64,000 bases of DNA from Alphaproteobacteria bacterium (GCA_002400495.2 NVQL02000076.1:1-64000), one strand, 5' to 3'; counted from the stretch's first letter, positions 35,422-45,491 are shown. Made by a program: numbers and translations. Notes: generated by a model from the sequence alone, not told the origin.

Positions 35422-35577
35422 TGTTATTGGTTCCTGAGTGATTGGTTGTTTAAACAGTAATAAATGGGTCGCGCGAATAATTTACAGCTCTGCTTAATTC
35501 ATATTCCATAAGCATCTGCGTTGTGTTGAATTTAGATTATCGGAAAATATAAATATGGTATTGTATGAATTTAACAG

Positions 35578-36429
35578 TCAAATTTCTGGTACAAAGCCTG
35601 CCGCGCCACTTGCGGTGTTTGCATTATAGAAAGCTTTTTGTGCCGCTACATATTGAGTGGGCGTATGCCCTGTATGGCGTTTAAAACTTCTAATAAAATG
35701 GGCTTGGTCAAACCATCCATTGTCATTTGAAATGGCTGTCCAATCAATCTCTTTGGAAACATCAAGGCGGTTGAGCACATTTCGCATGCGAAGTAAATTT
35801 GACAAGCTTCTTGGGCTTAGCCCTACCACACGCGTAAATGTACGCACTAACGAGCTGTTCTCCACTCCCATTTTCTGGGCAATATCGGCTATTGGGGTTT
35901 TTGGATTGGCTTCTAATATAGAAACAACGTCGCTACAAAGCTGTTCTCCTACAACTTTCTTGCCAATGTTTTGGCAGAGAAATTGCTCAATTAATCGTGT
36001 TTTTTCTTGACCATTATTTAATGAGAGTAGCTGCTTCCTCAGGTCCTTAGCGGGTTGCCAAAAATCTAATAATTTTACAATTTTTCCTCTTAATGATGCG
36101 GGGGGAATGCCAAATAAACGTTCCGCACCAATGGCGGTGGCGACGATGCCAACGGCATGGGTTTCGCCAAGGGGTCGGTTGGTTATTGGGGCGTTATGTG
36201 GGCCGATAAGCAGGCCTGTTGAGCTCTGAACTGGTGACTCTAAATGTAATAATGGTGTCTGTTCAATTGCATCACCTAAGATAAATATGGCAACCACCGA
36301 CCCTGTCGGGGCAATTTTTTCTTGTTTGTATGGCACGGTGCCTTTGGCAAACCAGATAGATTCAACATAAAGTTTTAAAGTTTCGCTTGGTTTTAATGAA
36401 TAAAAATCAAATTGAAAATCGGCTGTCAT
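35578..36429 (-). CDS. AraC-family transcriptional regulator
   Basis: A 283-residue regulator with an N-terminal sensing region (about 1-165, beginning FQFDFYSLKPSETLKLYVES). A C-terminal AraC domain follows, with TPIADIAQKMGVENSSLVRT, FTRVVGLSPRSLSNLLRMR and the second HTH ending HTGHTPTQY. AAGGATAA precedes the ATG. It is divergent from the coxC-like gene, with 360 bp between them that include a perfect hairpin, and may control itself or that neighbour. Confidence 0.87.
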   Translation of the reverse strand: MTADFQFDFYSLKPSETLKLYVESIWFAKGTVPYKQEKIAPTGSVVAIFILGDAIEQTPLLHLESPVQSSTGLLIGPHNAPITNRPLGETHAVGIVATAIGAERLFGIPPASLRGKIVKLLDFWQPAKDLRKQLLSLNNGQEKTRLIEQFLCQNIGKKVVGEQLCSDVVSILEANPKTPIADIAQKMGVENSSLVRTFTRVVGLSPRSLSNLLRMRNVLNRLDVSKEIDWTAISNDNGWFDQAHFIRSFKRHTGHTPTQYVAAQKAFYNANTASGAAGFVPEI

Positions 36430-36791
36430 ATATTATCCTTTCCATCAATCTTATGTCACATATTCGCTAAAAACACGCATTTTTAGTGAATGCGTGTTTC
36501 TTAAGGAGTTGACTAAATGAGAAGCCCATGAGTATTTGATGACGTTCTATACAGAAAAATTATTAGCGATGAATGTTATGAAACCATCAAAGCGGGAGGC
36601 GTTGTTACGCGCAGATTAGAGCTGATTATTTTCATAAAATATAAAATTTGTAATTATAATAAGTAAAGGAAATGACTTTTTGTTCACTATTAACTATGAT
36701 AAAAGGTAAGAAATTTTAATCACTACTAAAAAATTATTTTAGTCCTTGCAATATAATGCCCTAGCAAGTCGTATTACTTAGAGTGTAAACA
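36430..36791. other. Intergenic region with 11-bp inverted repeat
   Basis: This 360-bp region separates the divergent AraC and coxC-like genes. AAACACGCATT (36471-36481) and AATGCGTGTTT (36489-36499) are perfect 11-bp arms with a 7-base loop, about 40-70 bp upstream of the AraC start. It is more likely an operator than a terminator because neither side has a T run. The rest is AT-rich without a gene. Confidence 0.5.
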
Positions 36792-37913
36792 ATGATGGAA
36801 ATGAGTCATTCTCCGCTATTAATTATTGCTTCTTTTGCGCTTGCAATTCTAGGCTCGTTTACAACATTACGTTTAACATCCAACCTTCGAAATTTTGATA
36901 TAGCAGCTCGTAAAATACGGGTTGTGCAGGCTGCCTTTGTATTGGGGGTTAGCATATGGTCAATGCATTTTACTGCCATGTTGGCGGTTAAACTTCCTGT
37001 TGTTATTAGTTATGATCCAGTGCTTACATTGTTGTCGGCATTGATGGCGATTTTAGCCATTGAAGTGGTTTTTTTGTTTTTGCATTTTGGCAAGCGCACA
37101 AAATCTAAAGTTTTTATTGCGGGTATCATCACGGGTGCTGGCATTCTTGGTATGCATTATTTGGGCATGAATGCCATTTCTGCGAATGTGGTGATTGTTT
37201 ATGATCCACTGGGTGTGGTGATCACCATTATTGTGGGTGTTTTGTCTTCTATTTTGGCGATGAAGATTGCCTATGGTGGCGAAAGGTCGTTTTCAAATAC
37301 CGTTTTAGGGGCGATTATTTTGGGTTTATCAATGTCTGCTATTCATCACACTGCTATGCATTTTACCATGATGAGTAAAAATGATGCGGTGGCAGATTTA
37401 GCGCTTTCACTGTTAAATGGCGAACAATTGGCTTTACTGGTGGCTATCTCGTCATTCACTTTATCTTGTTTGTTTTTACTTTTAGTGGTTCCTGCCGAAA
37501 AGCAGGTATTTGGTGCTGGCACGAGTGAAGAGGTGGAAGCCCCTGTTGATATGCCGACAGCTGATGAGCCGCCTGTACAAGAAATTCAAATTCCTTATGA
37601 GCAAGAAAATTTACAGAGATACCTTCCTATGGGTGAGGTTTATTTCATTCGCGCTAGTGGGCATTACACATATATTGATGATGGCACGAAAGAGCTTTTC
37701 TGCCCGTGGTCAATCTCGCGTTTTAAAGATTGTTTAGACCCCTTGTCATTCATTCGCATTCACCGCAGTTACATTGTGAATAAGGATTATATCAAAGGCA
37801 TTAAGCGCCGTGGTGATAAATCTTATTGCGTGGTGAATAATGACAATCAAGATGAAATCCCGATCTCTCGTTCGCGCATTCACGAGTTTAAGAAGATGCT
37901 GCAAGCGAATTAA
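36792..37913 (+). CDS. coxC: MHYT-sensor / LytTR transcriptional regulator, CoxC-like
   Basis: A 373-residue protein. Residues 1 to about 235 form seven hydrophobic helices with MHYT repeats: SMHFTAM, GMHYLGMNA and IHHTAMHF. Their Met and His residues are thought to bind a metal that senses O2, CO or NO. Residues about 265-370 are a LytTR DNA-binding domain (VYFIRASGHYTYIDD, SFIRIHRSYIVNKDYI). CoxC and CoxH of Oligotropha carboxidovorans have the same architecture and genomic position. It lies 169 bp upstream of coxM and is the likely regulator of the cluster. Confidence 0.88.
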   Translation: MMEMSHSPLLIIASFALAILGSFTTLRLTSNLRNFDIAARKIRVVQAAFVLGVSIWSMHFTAMLAVKLPVVISYDPVLTLLSALMAILAIEVVFLFLHFGKRTKSKVFIAGIITGAGILGMHYLGMNAISANVVIVYDPLGVVITIIVGVLSSILAMKIAYGGERSFSNTVLGAIILGLSMSAIHHTAMHFTMMSKNDAVADLALSLLNGEQLALLVAISSFTLSCLFLLLVVPAEKQVFGAGTSEEVEAPVDMPTADEPPVQEIQIPYEQENLQRYLPMGEVYFIRASGHYTYIDDGTKELFCPWSISRFKDCLDPLSFIRIHRSYIVNKDYIKGIKRRGDKSYCVVNNDNQDEIPISRSRIHEFKKMLQAN

Positions 37914-37952
37914 TGCGATTCTTCCCCTGCATTTGGCGCAAAATAACTGCAT

Positions 37953-37981
37953 TTCGTTAAAAACGAGCGGCAATCGTTGCT
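37953..37981 (+). promoter_or_regulatory. Candidate LytTR-binding direct repeat upstream of coxM
   Basis: TTCGTTAAA (37953-37961) and ATCGTTGCT (37973-37981) share CGTT with 20-bp periodicity, the layout of LytTR sites. Each copy deviates from the published consensus at two positions or so. They lie about 100 bp before coxM, next to the gene for a LytTR regulator. Confidence 0.35.
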
Positions 37982-38082
37982 CTGTGCTTCCTTTTTAGAA
38001 TGGTTCAAAGGTCTACTCATATTAGAGACTTTATAAACTCTAAAAAATTATAATTACGTAGATAATTATTGGGGAGGGACAT

Positions 38083-38946
38083 ATGATACCAGGTAGTTTT
38101 GAATACCATAGACCACCGACAATTAGTGACGCCGTAGGCTTGCTTGTTTCGTTTGGTGATGATGCACTCATATTGGCGGGAGGTCACAGCCTCATCCCGA
38201 TGATGAAATTGCGCATGGCAGTGCCAGAATATTTAATTGATTTGCAAGACATTAGTTCGCTTAAGTCTATTTCGGTTGAAGGCGACCAAATAACACTTGG
38301 TGCCATGGTGACGCAGGCTGAGCTGATTGCCTCTAGCGCACTTAGCGAAAAATGCCCTATATTACAAACCACATCTTTGCAAATTGCTGACCCGCAAATT
38401 CGTAATGTTGGCACTATTGGTGGCAATGTTGCCAATGGCGACCCTGGCAATGATATGCCTGCGGTTATGCAATTGTTGGATGCCACTTATACACTGGTTG
38501 GGCCAAATGGTGAACGTGATGTGAAAGCTCGTGATTTTTATGAAACGGCTTATTTTACTGAACGTGCCGATGACGAAATTTTAACGGCGATTAAATTTAC
38601 CGCACCCGCTGCGGGACATGGCTCTGCCTATGAAAAGCAAAAGCGTAAAATTGGTGATTATGCCACGGCTGCGGCTGGCGTTGTGCTCACTATGGCAGAT
38701 GGCATTTGCACTTCGGCTTCGATCGGGCTTACTAATGTTGCTGATACGCCGCTTTGGGCTGAGGCTTCGGCCGCGGCTTTGGTGGGTACGTCAGTTGATG
38801 AGCCAGCTATAAAAGCGGCTATGGACGCGGCGAAAGCGATTGCTGACCCTGCTCAAGATAGTCGTGGACCGCGTGAGTTCCGCATTCATGTCACGGGCAT
38901 TATGGTGCAACGTGCCATTCAGCAAGCTGTTAAAAACGCCCAATAA
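38083..38946 (+). CDS. coxM: Aerobic CO dehydrogenase, medium FAD subunit
   Basis: A 287-residue flavoprotein subunit, close to the 288 of characterised CoxM. FAD-binding motifs [13 protein letters not shown] (about residues 32-44) and [14 protein letters not shown] (about 111-124) are intact. It passes electrons from the FeS subunit to the quinone pool at the inner face of the membrane. GGGGAGGGA gives a strong ribosome-binding site. It is the first gene of coxMSL. Confidence 0.95.
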   Translation: MIPGSFEYHRPPTISDAVGLLVSFGDDALILAGGHSLIPMMKLRMAVPEYLIDLQDISSLKSISVEGDQITLGAMVTQAELIASSALSEKCPILQTTSLQIADPQIRNVGTIGGNVANGDPGNDMPAVMQLLDATYTLVGPNGERDVKARDFYETAYFTERADDEILTAIKFTAPAAGHGSAYEKQKRKIGDYATAAAGVVLTMADGICTSASIGLTNVADTPLWAEASAAALVGTSVDEPAIKAAMDAAKAIADPAQDSRGPREFRIHVTGIMVQRAIQQAVKNAQ

Positions 38947-38971
38947 TATAACCCCACAAAGGTTTGAGAAA

Positions 38972-39463
38972 ATGCAAAAATTAGATATTAAAATGAATAT
39001 CAATGGTGCAGATGTCGAGGTAAATGTCGATTCGCGCACTTTGCTTATTCATATATTAAGAGAAGAGTTAAATATAACAGGCCCGCATATTGGTTGTGAC
39101 ACTACCCATTGCGGTGCGTGTACGGTTGATCTTGATGGTAAATCGGTTAAAGCCTGTACAATATTTGCGGGTCAAGCCAATGGCACGACCATCAAAACTA
39201 TCGAAGGTATGGCCAATGCAGATGGCACATTACATGCGTTGCAGGCTGCTTTTAAAGACAATCATGGTTTGCAATGTGGGTTTTGTACCCCCGGTATGAT
39301 TGTTCGGGCTTATCGTCTGTTGAAAGAAAATCCGAACCCGACTGAAACTGAAATTCGCTATGGAATTTCGGGCAATCTTTGCCGATGCACGGGTTATCAA
39401 AATATTGTCAAATCGATTCAGGTTGCCGCAACTGAATTGTCCCAACAGGAGGCAGCAGAATAA
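38972..39463 (+). CDS. coxS: Aerobic CO dehydrogenase, small iron-sulfur subunit
   Basis: A 163-residue protein with two [2Fe-2S] clusters. The plant-ferredoxin-like cluster is bound by [16 protein letters not shown] and a later Cys in KACTIF; the second by QCGFCTPGM and CRCTGYQN. I took the ATG at 38972 because the conserved N-terminus starts there; the frame runs open upstream through coxM. It relays electrons between CoxL and CoxM. Confidence 0.95.
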   Translation: MQKLDIKMNINGADVEVNVDSRTLLIHILREELNITGPHIGCDTTHCGACTVDLDGKSVKACTIFAGQANGTTIKTIEGMANADGTLHALQAAFKDNHGLQCGFCTPGMIVRAYRLLKENPNPTETEIRYGISGNLCRCTGYQNIVKSIQVAATELSQQEAAE

Positions 39464-39464
39464 T

Positions 39465-41888
39465 ATGAATGAACAAGCTCCGATTTCGCGCGATGAACGC
39501 GTTAAAAAATTAGAAGGCCTTGGCAGTTCTCGCAAACGGGTTGAAGATGTACGCTTTACCCAAGGCGCAGGCAACTATGTTGATGACATTAAATTGGATG
39601 GCATGTTGTTTGGTGATTTTGTCCGCAGTCCTTATGGTCATGCGCGCATTAAGTCTATTAATACTGAAGCGGCGCTGGCCGTGCCGGGTGTGCTGGCGGT
39701 GATAACCGCTGCTGATTTAAAGCCACTTAATTTGCATTATATGCCGACGTTAGCGGGCGATGTGCAAGCTGTGTTGGCGGAAGAAAAAGTGTTATTCCAA
39801 GGCCAAGAAGTGGCTTTTGTGGTGGCGACAGACAGATATGCCGCTGCTGATGGTGTTGAACTGGTTGAAGTTGATTATGACGAACTTCCAGTGATTAATG
39901 ACGCCTTTAAAGCCATGGATGATGACGCGCCTGTATTGCGCGAAGACATTCAAGACAAAATGGAAGGCGCCCACGGCACACGTAAACATCACAACCATAT
40001 TTTCAATTGGCAAGAAGGTGACAAAGAGGGCACAGAAAAAGCCCTAGCCGAAGCTGATGTTGTGGTTGAGGAGATGATCACTTATCACCGTGTGCATCCT
40101 TGCCCGCTTGAAACTTGTGGCTCGGTTGCATCGATGGATCCAATCACTGGCAAACTTACCGTTTGGGGTACTTTTCAAGCGCCGCATGTGGTACGGACTG
40201 TTGCCGCGTTAATTACCGACATTCCAGAACATAAAATCCGCATTATTTCGCCTGATATTGGTGGCGGGTTCGGTAATAAAGTTGGGGTTTATCCCGGTTA
40301 TATTTGCTCAATTGTTGCGTCAATCGTTACGGGCAAGCCTGTTAAGTGGGTTGAAGACCGCATTGAGAATTTAATGGCTACGGCTTTTGCGCGTGATTAT
40401 CATATGACGGGTAAATTATCTGCGACTAAAGATGGTAAAATTACGGGTTTATCGGCACATGTGTTGGCTGATCATGGTGCGTTTGATGCTTGTGCTGATC
40501 CTACAAAATTCCCTGCTGGTTTCTTTCACATTGTGACAGGTTCTTATGATATTCCTGTGGCTCATGTGTCGGTTGATGGTGTTTATACCAATAAAGCGCC
40601 GGGTGGTGTGGCTTATCGTTGCTCGTTTAGGGTGACCGAGGCGGCTTATTTGATTGAGCGGATGATTGATATTTTGGCACGTAAGTTAGATATGGACCCT
40701 GCTGAAATTCGGATGAAGAATTTCATTAAGAAAGAACAATTTCCGTATAATTCTGCATTGGGTTGGGAATATGATTCTGGCGATTATCACACTGCATTAG
40801 AGCAAGCTTTAAAAGCTGTGAATTATGATGATTTACGGGCTGAACAAACTGAAAATCGTGCTGCATTTGAGCGCGGCGAAACCCGCAGCCTGATGGGCAT
40901 TGGTGTGGCATTCTTTACTGAGATTGTTGGCGCTGGCCCGGTGAAAAATTGTGACATTCTTGGCCTTGGTATGTTTGACTCGTGCGAAATCCGTATTCAC
41001 CCAACTGGCTCAGCCACTGTTCGACTTGGTACGATTAGCCAAGGGCAGGGTCATGCGACGACCTTTGCGCAGATTGTGGCATCGGAAATTGGCATTCCTG
41101 CTGAAGCCATTACGTTGGAAGAGGGTGATACTGACACCGCGCCTTACGGCCTTGGTACATATGGTTCGCGTTCAACCCCTGTGGCTGGTGCTGCGACCGC
41201 GATGGCGGCGCGTAAAATTCGCGCCAAAGCGCAAATGATTGCCGCCTATATGCTTGAAGTGCATGAAGGTGACTTAGAATGGGACATTGATCGTTTCCAA
41301 GTTAAGGGCAATCCTGAGCTGCACAAAACCATGGTGGAAATTGCTTTTGCTGCATACAGCTTGGCCGTTCCTGGCTTAGAACCTGGTTTAGAAGCCGTGT
41401 CTTATTATGACCCGCCAAATATGACTTATCCATTTGGTGCTTATATTAGTGTCGTCGATATTGATGTTGATACGGGCGTTGCCGATGTGCGGAAATTCTA
41501 TGCACTTGATGATTGCGGTACGCGCATCAACCCAATGGTGATTGAAGGCCAAATTCATGGCGGTCTGACTGAAGCGTTGGCCATAGTGATGGGGCAAGAC
41601 ATTAGCTATGACAAGCATGGCAACATCACTGGCGGTAGCTTGATGGATTTCTTCCTGCCGACTGCGGTTGAAACACCGACTTGGGAAACTGACTTTACCG
41701 TCACCCCGAGCCCGCATCACCCAATTGGTGCCAAAGGCGTTGGTGAAAGCCCCAATGTTGGCGGTGTGCCCGCGCTGTCAAACGCGGTGCATGATGCTTT
41801 TGCGCATAAAGGACTGACGCATACCCAAATGCCGCATGACCATTGGCGTGTTTGGAAAACAGCTCAAAGCTTAGGCCTTACTGGGTAA
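39465..41888 (+). CDS. coxL: Aerobic CO dehydrogenase, large molybdenum subunit, form I
   Basis: A 807-residue Mo-hydroxylase. The active-site loop VAYRCSFR is the form I signature AYxCSFR, with Cys386 expected to hold the Cu-S-Mo bridge. Glu761 in GVGESPN is the catalytic base position. Length and the two-residue offset agree with the Oligotropha enzyme (809 residues, Cys388, Glu763). ATG at 39465 follows CAGGAGG and abuts the coxS stop. It oxidises CO to CO2, feeding electrons to respiration. A terminator follows. Confidence 0.96.
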   Translation: MNEQAPISRDERVKKLEGLGSSRKRVEDVRFTQGAGNYVDDIKLDGMLFGDFVRSPYGHARIKSINTEAALAVPGVLAVITAADLKPLNLHYMPTLAGDVQAVLAEEKVLFQGQEVAFVVATDRYAAADGVELVEVDYDELPVINDAFKAMDDDAPVLREDIQDKMEGAHGTRKHHNHIFNWQEGDKEGTEKALAEADVVVEEMITYHRVHPCPLETCGSVASMDPITGKLTVWGTFQAPHVVRTVAALITDIPEHKIRIISPDIGGGFGNKVGVYPGYICSIVASIVTGKPVKWVEDRIENLMATAFARDYHMTGKLSATKDGKITGLSAHVLADHGAFDACADPTKFPAGFFHIVTGSYDIPVAHVSVDGVYTNKAPGGVAYRCSFRVTEAAYLIERMIDILARKLDMDPAEIRMKNFIKKEQFPYNSALGWEYDSGDYHTALEQALKAVNYDDLRAEQTENRAAFERGETRSLMGIGVAFFTEIVGAGPVKNCDILGLGMFDSCEIRIHPTGSATVRLGTISQGQGHATTFAQIVASEIGIPAEAITLEEGDTDTAPYGLGTYGSRSTPVAGAATAMAARKIRAKAQMIAAYMLEVHEGDLEWDIDRFQVKGNPELHKTMVEIAFAAYSLAVPGLEPGLEAVSYYDPPNMTYPFGAYISVVDIDVDTGVADVRKFYALDDCGTRINPMVIEGQIHGGLTEALAIVMGQDISYDKHGNITGGSLMDFFLPTAVETPTWETDFTVTPSPHHPIGAKGVGESPNVGGVPALSNAVHDAFAHKGLTHTQMPHDHWRVWKTAQSLGLTG

Positions 41889-41900
41889 TATTTAATATTG

Positions 41901-41940
41901 AGCATTGGCCATCTAGTGATGTGGCCAATGCTTAATTTTT
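41901..41940 (+). terminator. Terminator between coxL and coxD
   Basis: AGCATTGGCCA (41901-41911) and TGGCCAATGCT (41922-41932) form a perfect 11-bp stem, followed by TAATTTTTT. It would reduce transcription of the maturation genes relative to the structural coxMSL genes. Confidence 0.85.
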
Positions 41941-41952
41941 TGGATGATTTAT

Positions 41953-42831
41953 ATGAATGAACTAACTGATCTGCAAGATAAATTGGAGAAGGAAAATTAT
42001 ATTGCGGATGAAAATTTAGCCATTGCATTGAAATTGTCACTCGACCTTAGACGCCCGTTATTGTTAGAAGGCGAGGCGGGAGTTGGCAAAACTGAAATTG
42101 CCAAAATATTAGCCGCTATATTAGATACGAAGTTAATTCGCTTGCAATGTTATGAGGGGTTGGATGCCGCCTCGAGTATTTATGAGTGGAATTATCAAAA
42201 GCAATTATTATCGATCAAAGCCTCTGAAAAATTCAGCACTAATGTTGAAGATATTGAAGGCCATATTTTCTCGAAACAATTTTTAATGGAACGGCCATTG
42301 CTGCAAGCCATTAGTCAAGACAAACCGCCTGTTTTGTTGATTGATGAAATTGACCGTGCGGATATGGAGTTTGAAGCTTATTTGCTCGAAATATTATCTG
42401 ACTTTCAGGTGACCATACCTGAATTGGGCACCATTAAAGCCAAATCTATACCCTATGTGATTTTAACCTCAAATGGCACGCGTGAGCTATCAGATGCATT
42501 GCGCCGCCGCTGCTTGTATTATTATGTCGATTTCCCGACCCAAGAGCAAGAATTGCAAATTATTTTGGCTAAAATGCCAAATATTGGGAGTGATATGGCG
42601 TTGCAAATTGTGAAATTTGTTAAGGCGCTGCGCCAAGAAAATATTGATAAAATACCTGGAATTGCCGAAACGCTAGATTGGGCGGCGGCGCTGTGCAGTT
42701 TAAACATTACTGACCTGCAAGATGATTTAGACAAAATTCAATCAAGCCTCATTTGCTTGTTAAAGACCGAAGTTGATTTAAGATCCATTCAGGTTGAAGT
42801 GACGTCTCGGCTTATTGGTAAGGCAGTGTGA
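41953..42831 (+). CDS. coxD: CoxD, AAA+ MoxR-type ATPase for CODH maturation
   Basis: A 292-residue AAA+ protein with Walker A GEAGVGKTE, Walker B VLLIDEIDRAD and sensor-type ILTSNGTRELSDALRRRC. In Oligotropha CoxD is a chaperone that helps build the Cu-S-Mo site. GGATGATTTAT precedes the chosen ATG at 41953; the in-frame ATG at 41944 is an alternative. It overlaps or abuts coxE. Confidence 0.92.
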   Translation: MNELTDLQDKLEKENYIADENLAIALKLSLDLRRPLLLEGEAGVGKTEIAKILAAILDTKLIRLQCYEGLDAASSIYEWNYQKQLLSIKASEKFSTNVEDIEGHIFSKQFLMERPLLQAISQDKPPVLLIDEIDRADMEFEAYLLEILSDFQVTIPELGTIKAKSIPYVILTSNGTRELSDALRRRCLYYYVDFPTQEQELQIILAKMPNIGSDMALQIVKFVKALRQENIDKIPGIAETLDWAAALCSLNITDLQDDLDKIQSSLICLLKTEVDLRSIQVEVTSRLIGKAV

Positions 42832-42833
42832 AT

Positions 42834-44018
42834 ATGACCGTTCCTTCAAACCCTATTTTAATTGGCATGGTCGAATTTATTGAGCATTTGAGGTTTAATG
42901 GCTTTGGCTTGGGGGTTTTAGATACGCAGCAGGCTCTAAATAGCATTGTTGATACGCGAGGTAATCTGACTACAGACCGCAATTGTTTAAAAATCTTACT
43001 GACCAAAACGCACGAAGAATGGCTGAGATTTGATGATTTGTTTGAAGCCTATTGGTTTGAACGTGGCAAAGTGAAATCGAAACTTCAAAAAGCTTCGCAA
43101 AAATCACTTCAAGACAATAAGGCCGCAAAAAAGCTATCAAAACCTTGGCAAGATCATCTTGATGGTGAACAAGAAAAAGCTGAGTCTGATATTCCGCAAA
43201 TCGAGGCCACTAAAAAACAAGATTTAGATGGCGAAGCTTCGGGGCGGCTGATTGCGGCTGACAAGAGCGTTTTATTTAAAACTGATTTTCGTCAATTTGT
43301 TGATCCTGTAGAGATTGCCGAAGCTGAGCAATTGGCTTATCGGTTGGCATCGGCCATTCGCAACCGCAAAAGTCGCCGTTATATTAGCCAAAAACGGGGT
43401 CAAAAAATTGATTTAAGACGCACCATTAGAGATAATCTTAAACATGGTGGTGAGATGATTGATTTGCGCATGAAAACCGCGCCAGAAAGGCCGGTTAGAA
43501 TTGTTACCTTGCTTGATGTCTCAGGCTCAATGAAGCATTATAGTCGGTTTTTTCTGCAATTTGTTAAGGGCTTGGTTTGCTCGTGGATGGAAAGCGATGC
43601 TTATCTTTTTCATACTAAATTGGTGCGCATCACGGGGGCGATTAAAAATAAAAACTCGCTCAGAGCCATGACCCAGCTATCACTGCTTTCGCATGGTTTT
43701 GGCGGTGGTACAAAAATTGGCGAAAGCCTTGCGGTGTTTAATGAACATTATGCCAAACAGACGGTGAATAACCGCACTGTGGTGATTATTCTAAGCGATG
43801 GTTATGACATTGGTGCGCCTGAGAAAATGGCGCGTGAACTTAAGCAGCTTAAGCGAAGAAAATGTCGGATTATTTGGTTAAACCCTTTGTTGGGTTGGAA
43901 AAATTATAAGCCTGTCACCGCTGCCATGCAAGCTAGCTTGCCGCATATTGATCATTTTTTTGCTGCCAATACGGCGGCATCCTTGGCTAAGATTGAACCC
44001 TATTTGGCTCGACTGTAA
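42834..44018 (+). CDS. coxE: CoxE, von Willebrand factor A protein for CODH maturation
   Basis: A 394-residue protein. The N-terminal half is charged and variable; the C-terminal VWA domain has the MIDAS motif LLDVSGSMKHYS, with further ligands in GGGTKIGESL and IILSDGYDIGAPE. CoxE works with CoxD in insertion of Cu and S at the molybdenum site. A GTG at 42828 overlapping the coxD stop is the alternative start. Confidence 0.92.
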   Translation: MTVPSNPILIGMVEFIEHLRFNGFGLGVLDTQQALNSIVDTRGNLTTDRNCLKILLTKTHEEWLRFDDLFEAYWFERGKVKSKLQKASQKSLQDNKAAKKLSKPWQDHLDGEQEKAESDIPQIEATKKQDLDGEASGRLIAADKSVLFKTDFRQFVDPVEIAEAEQLAYRLASAIRNRKSRRYISQKRGQKIDLRRTIRDNLKHGGEMIDLRMKTAPERPVRIVTLLDVSGSMKHYSRFFLQFVKGLVCSWMESDAYLFHTKLVRITGAIKNKNSLRAMTQLSLLSHGFGGGTKIGESLAVFNEHYAKQTVNNRTVVIILSDGYDIGAPEKMARELKQLKRRKCRIIWLNPLLGWKNYKPVTAAMQASLPHIDHFFAANTAASLAKIEPYLARL

Positions 44019-44028
44019 GGATAGGAAT

Positions 44029-44838
44029 ATGACAACTACACAAAAAATATTAAATCTCATTGAACAATTACGGCAGCAATCCAAGAGTTTTTGTATCGCC
44101 ACGGTGATTAATATCTCTGGTTCGACAGCCGCTGTGGTTGGCACAAAAGCGGTTATCACTGAGGATGGTGAAATGCACGGGTTTATTGGTGGTGGTTGTG
44201 TGACGGGGGCGGTCAAACGCAATGCCTTGGAATGTTTAGAAAGCGGCACGCCTAAGCTCATTCGGGTTGCGCCTAAAGATAAGCAAAGCTTGGATGACGA
44301 GTTAAGCGATATGCAGTTATTTGTCTCGCATTGTGCCAGCGGTGGGACAACTGATTTCTTTTTAGAACCCATGAGTGCCAGACAAAGATTATTCATTTGC
44401 GGCGCGTCGCCAATTGCGCAATCATTGCTTAATTTTGCTAAGGATCTTGGCCGTAGGGTTGTTGTCATTGCTGCACAAGATGATCAGGCTAAAATTGTTG
44501 GGGCTGATGAATATTATGAGGATTATGAATTTGACCGATGGCAGGTTACTGCTGAAGATTCAATTGTCATTGCCACGCAAGGCAAGCAAGATTTAAAAGC
44601 TCTGCTTGCCACGCTGCACAGTTCGGCAGGTTATAAAGCTATGATTTGTAGCACTAAAAAGCTGGTGAGTTTGAAGCAGAAAGTTTTGGCTGAAACTGAT
44701 GATGATAAAGCTTTATTCTCAAATTTATATGCGCCAGCGGGGTTGGATATTGGAGCGGTTTCACCAGAGGAAATAGCGCTGGCAATCATGAGCGAAATGG
44801 TGGCACACTATCGGAAAACTGCGGGGGATGGAGCATGA
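44029..44838 (+). CDS. coxF: CoxF, XdhC-family maturation protein
   Basis: A 269-residue XdhC/CoxI-family protein. FCIATVINISGSTAAVVGTK and IGGGCVTGAVKRNAL are the N-terminal XdhC region; FICGASPIAQSLLNFAKDLG is the Rossmann part. Such proteins bind molybdopterin cofactor and support sulfuration and insertion. AGGATAGGA precedes the ATG. Its stop overlaps the mocA-like start (ATGA). Confidence 0.88.
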   Translation: MTTTQKILNLIEQLRQQSKSFCIATVINISGSTAAVVGTKAVITEDGEMHGFIGGGCVTGAVKRNALECLESGTPKLIRVAPKDKQSLDDELSDMQLFVSHCASGGTTDFFLEPMSARQRLFICGASPIAQSLLNFAKDLGRRVVVIAAQDDQAKIVGADEYYEDYEFDRWQVTAEDSIVIATQGKQDLKALLATLHSSAGYKAMICSTKKLVSLKQKVLAETDDDKALFSNLYAPAGLDIGAVSPEEIALAIMSEMVAHYRKTAGDGA

Positions 44839-45464
44839 CAGGACAGCAAACTGGATTGCAAATTATTTTACTCGCGGCGGGGCTTTCACGCCGAATGGGG
44901 CAGGAGAATAAGTTGTTATTGCCCTATTTTGGCAAACCAATTGTGCGCCATGTGGTGGAAACCATCATTCAAGCCAAAATTGGCAAATTGAATATTGTGA
45001 CTGGCTTTGCGGCGGATAAGGTTGAAGAAGCGCTTGCGGGTTTGGATGTCGCATTTATTCATAATTCTGATTTTGAGCAAGGGCAGATGGGCACCGTAAA
45101 GGTAGCATACCAAAATATCGGCAAGCCAAATGACGATGTCATGATTGCTTTGGCGGACATGCCGCAAATTACCAGCTTGGAATATCAGCAACTTGTTGGG
45201 GCCTTTGAGCAGCAACAAAAACAAAAGATTATCATTCCATATTTTGGAGATAAACGTGGCAACCCAATCATAATGCCTGCTAAATTTAATGCAGAGATTG
45301 GCAATGGCTCAATGAATGCGGGCTGTCGCCAACTGACTAAAAAACGACCTGCTGATGTTTGCAAATTTTCTGTTTCAAGCGCCGCTTATATTGCCGATAT
45401 AGACACGCCTGAAGAATATGCCAATGTCGCGGCAAATCAGTACACATTCCCCATATGCTGTTAA
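44835..45464 (+). CDS. Molybdenum cofactor cytidylyltransferase-like protein
   Basis: A 209-residue nucleotidyltransferase of the MobA/MocA group. LAAGLSRRMGQENKLLLPY is the NTP-binding loop, and ALADMPQI and DKRGNPIIMP are further family motifs. MocA makes molybdopterin cytosine dinucleotide, the cofactor form of CODH and related Mo-hydroxylases. Its position between coxF and coxG, overlapping coxF by 4 bp, suggests dedicated cofactor supply. Confidence 0.87.
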   Translation: MTGQQTGLQIILLAAGLSRRMGQENKLLLPYFGKPIVRHVVETIIQAKIGKLNIVTGFAADKVEEALAGLDVAFIHNSDFEQGQMGTVKVAYQNIGKPNDDVMIALADMPQITSLEYQQLVGAFEQQQKQKIIIPYFGDKRGNPIIMPAKFNAEIGNGSMNAGCRQLTKKRPADVCKFSVSSAAYIADIDTPEEYANVAANQYTFPICC

Positions 45465-45491
45465 TAAAAATCTAAAATAAGGAAACTAGAT

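Noticed and set aside
36471-36499. Terminator for the AraC gene
   Set aside because: It lies upstream of the AraC start and has no T run on either side; an operator is more plausible.
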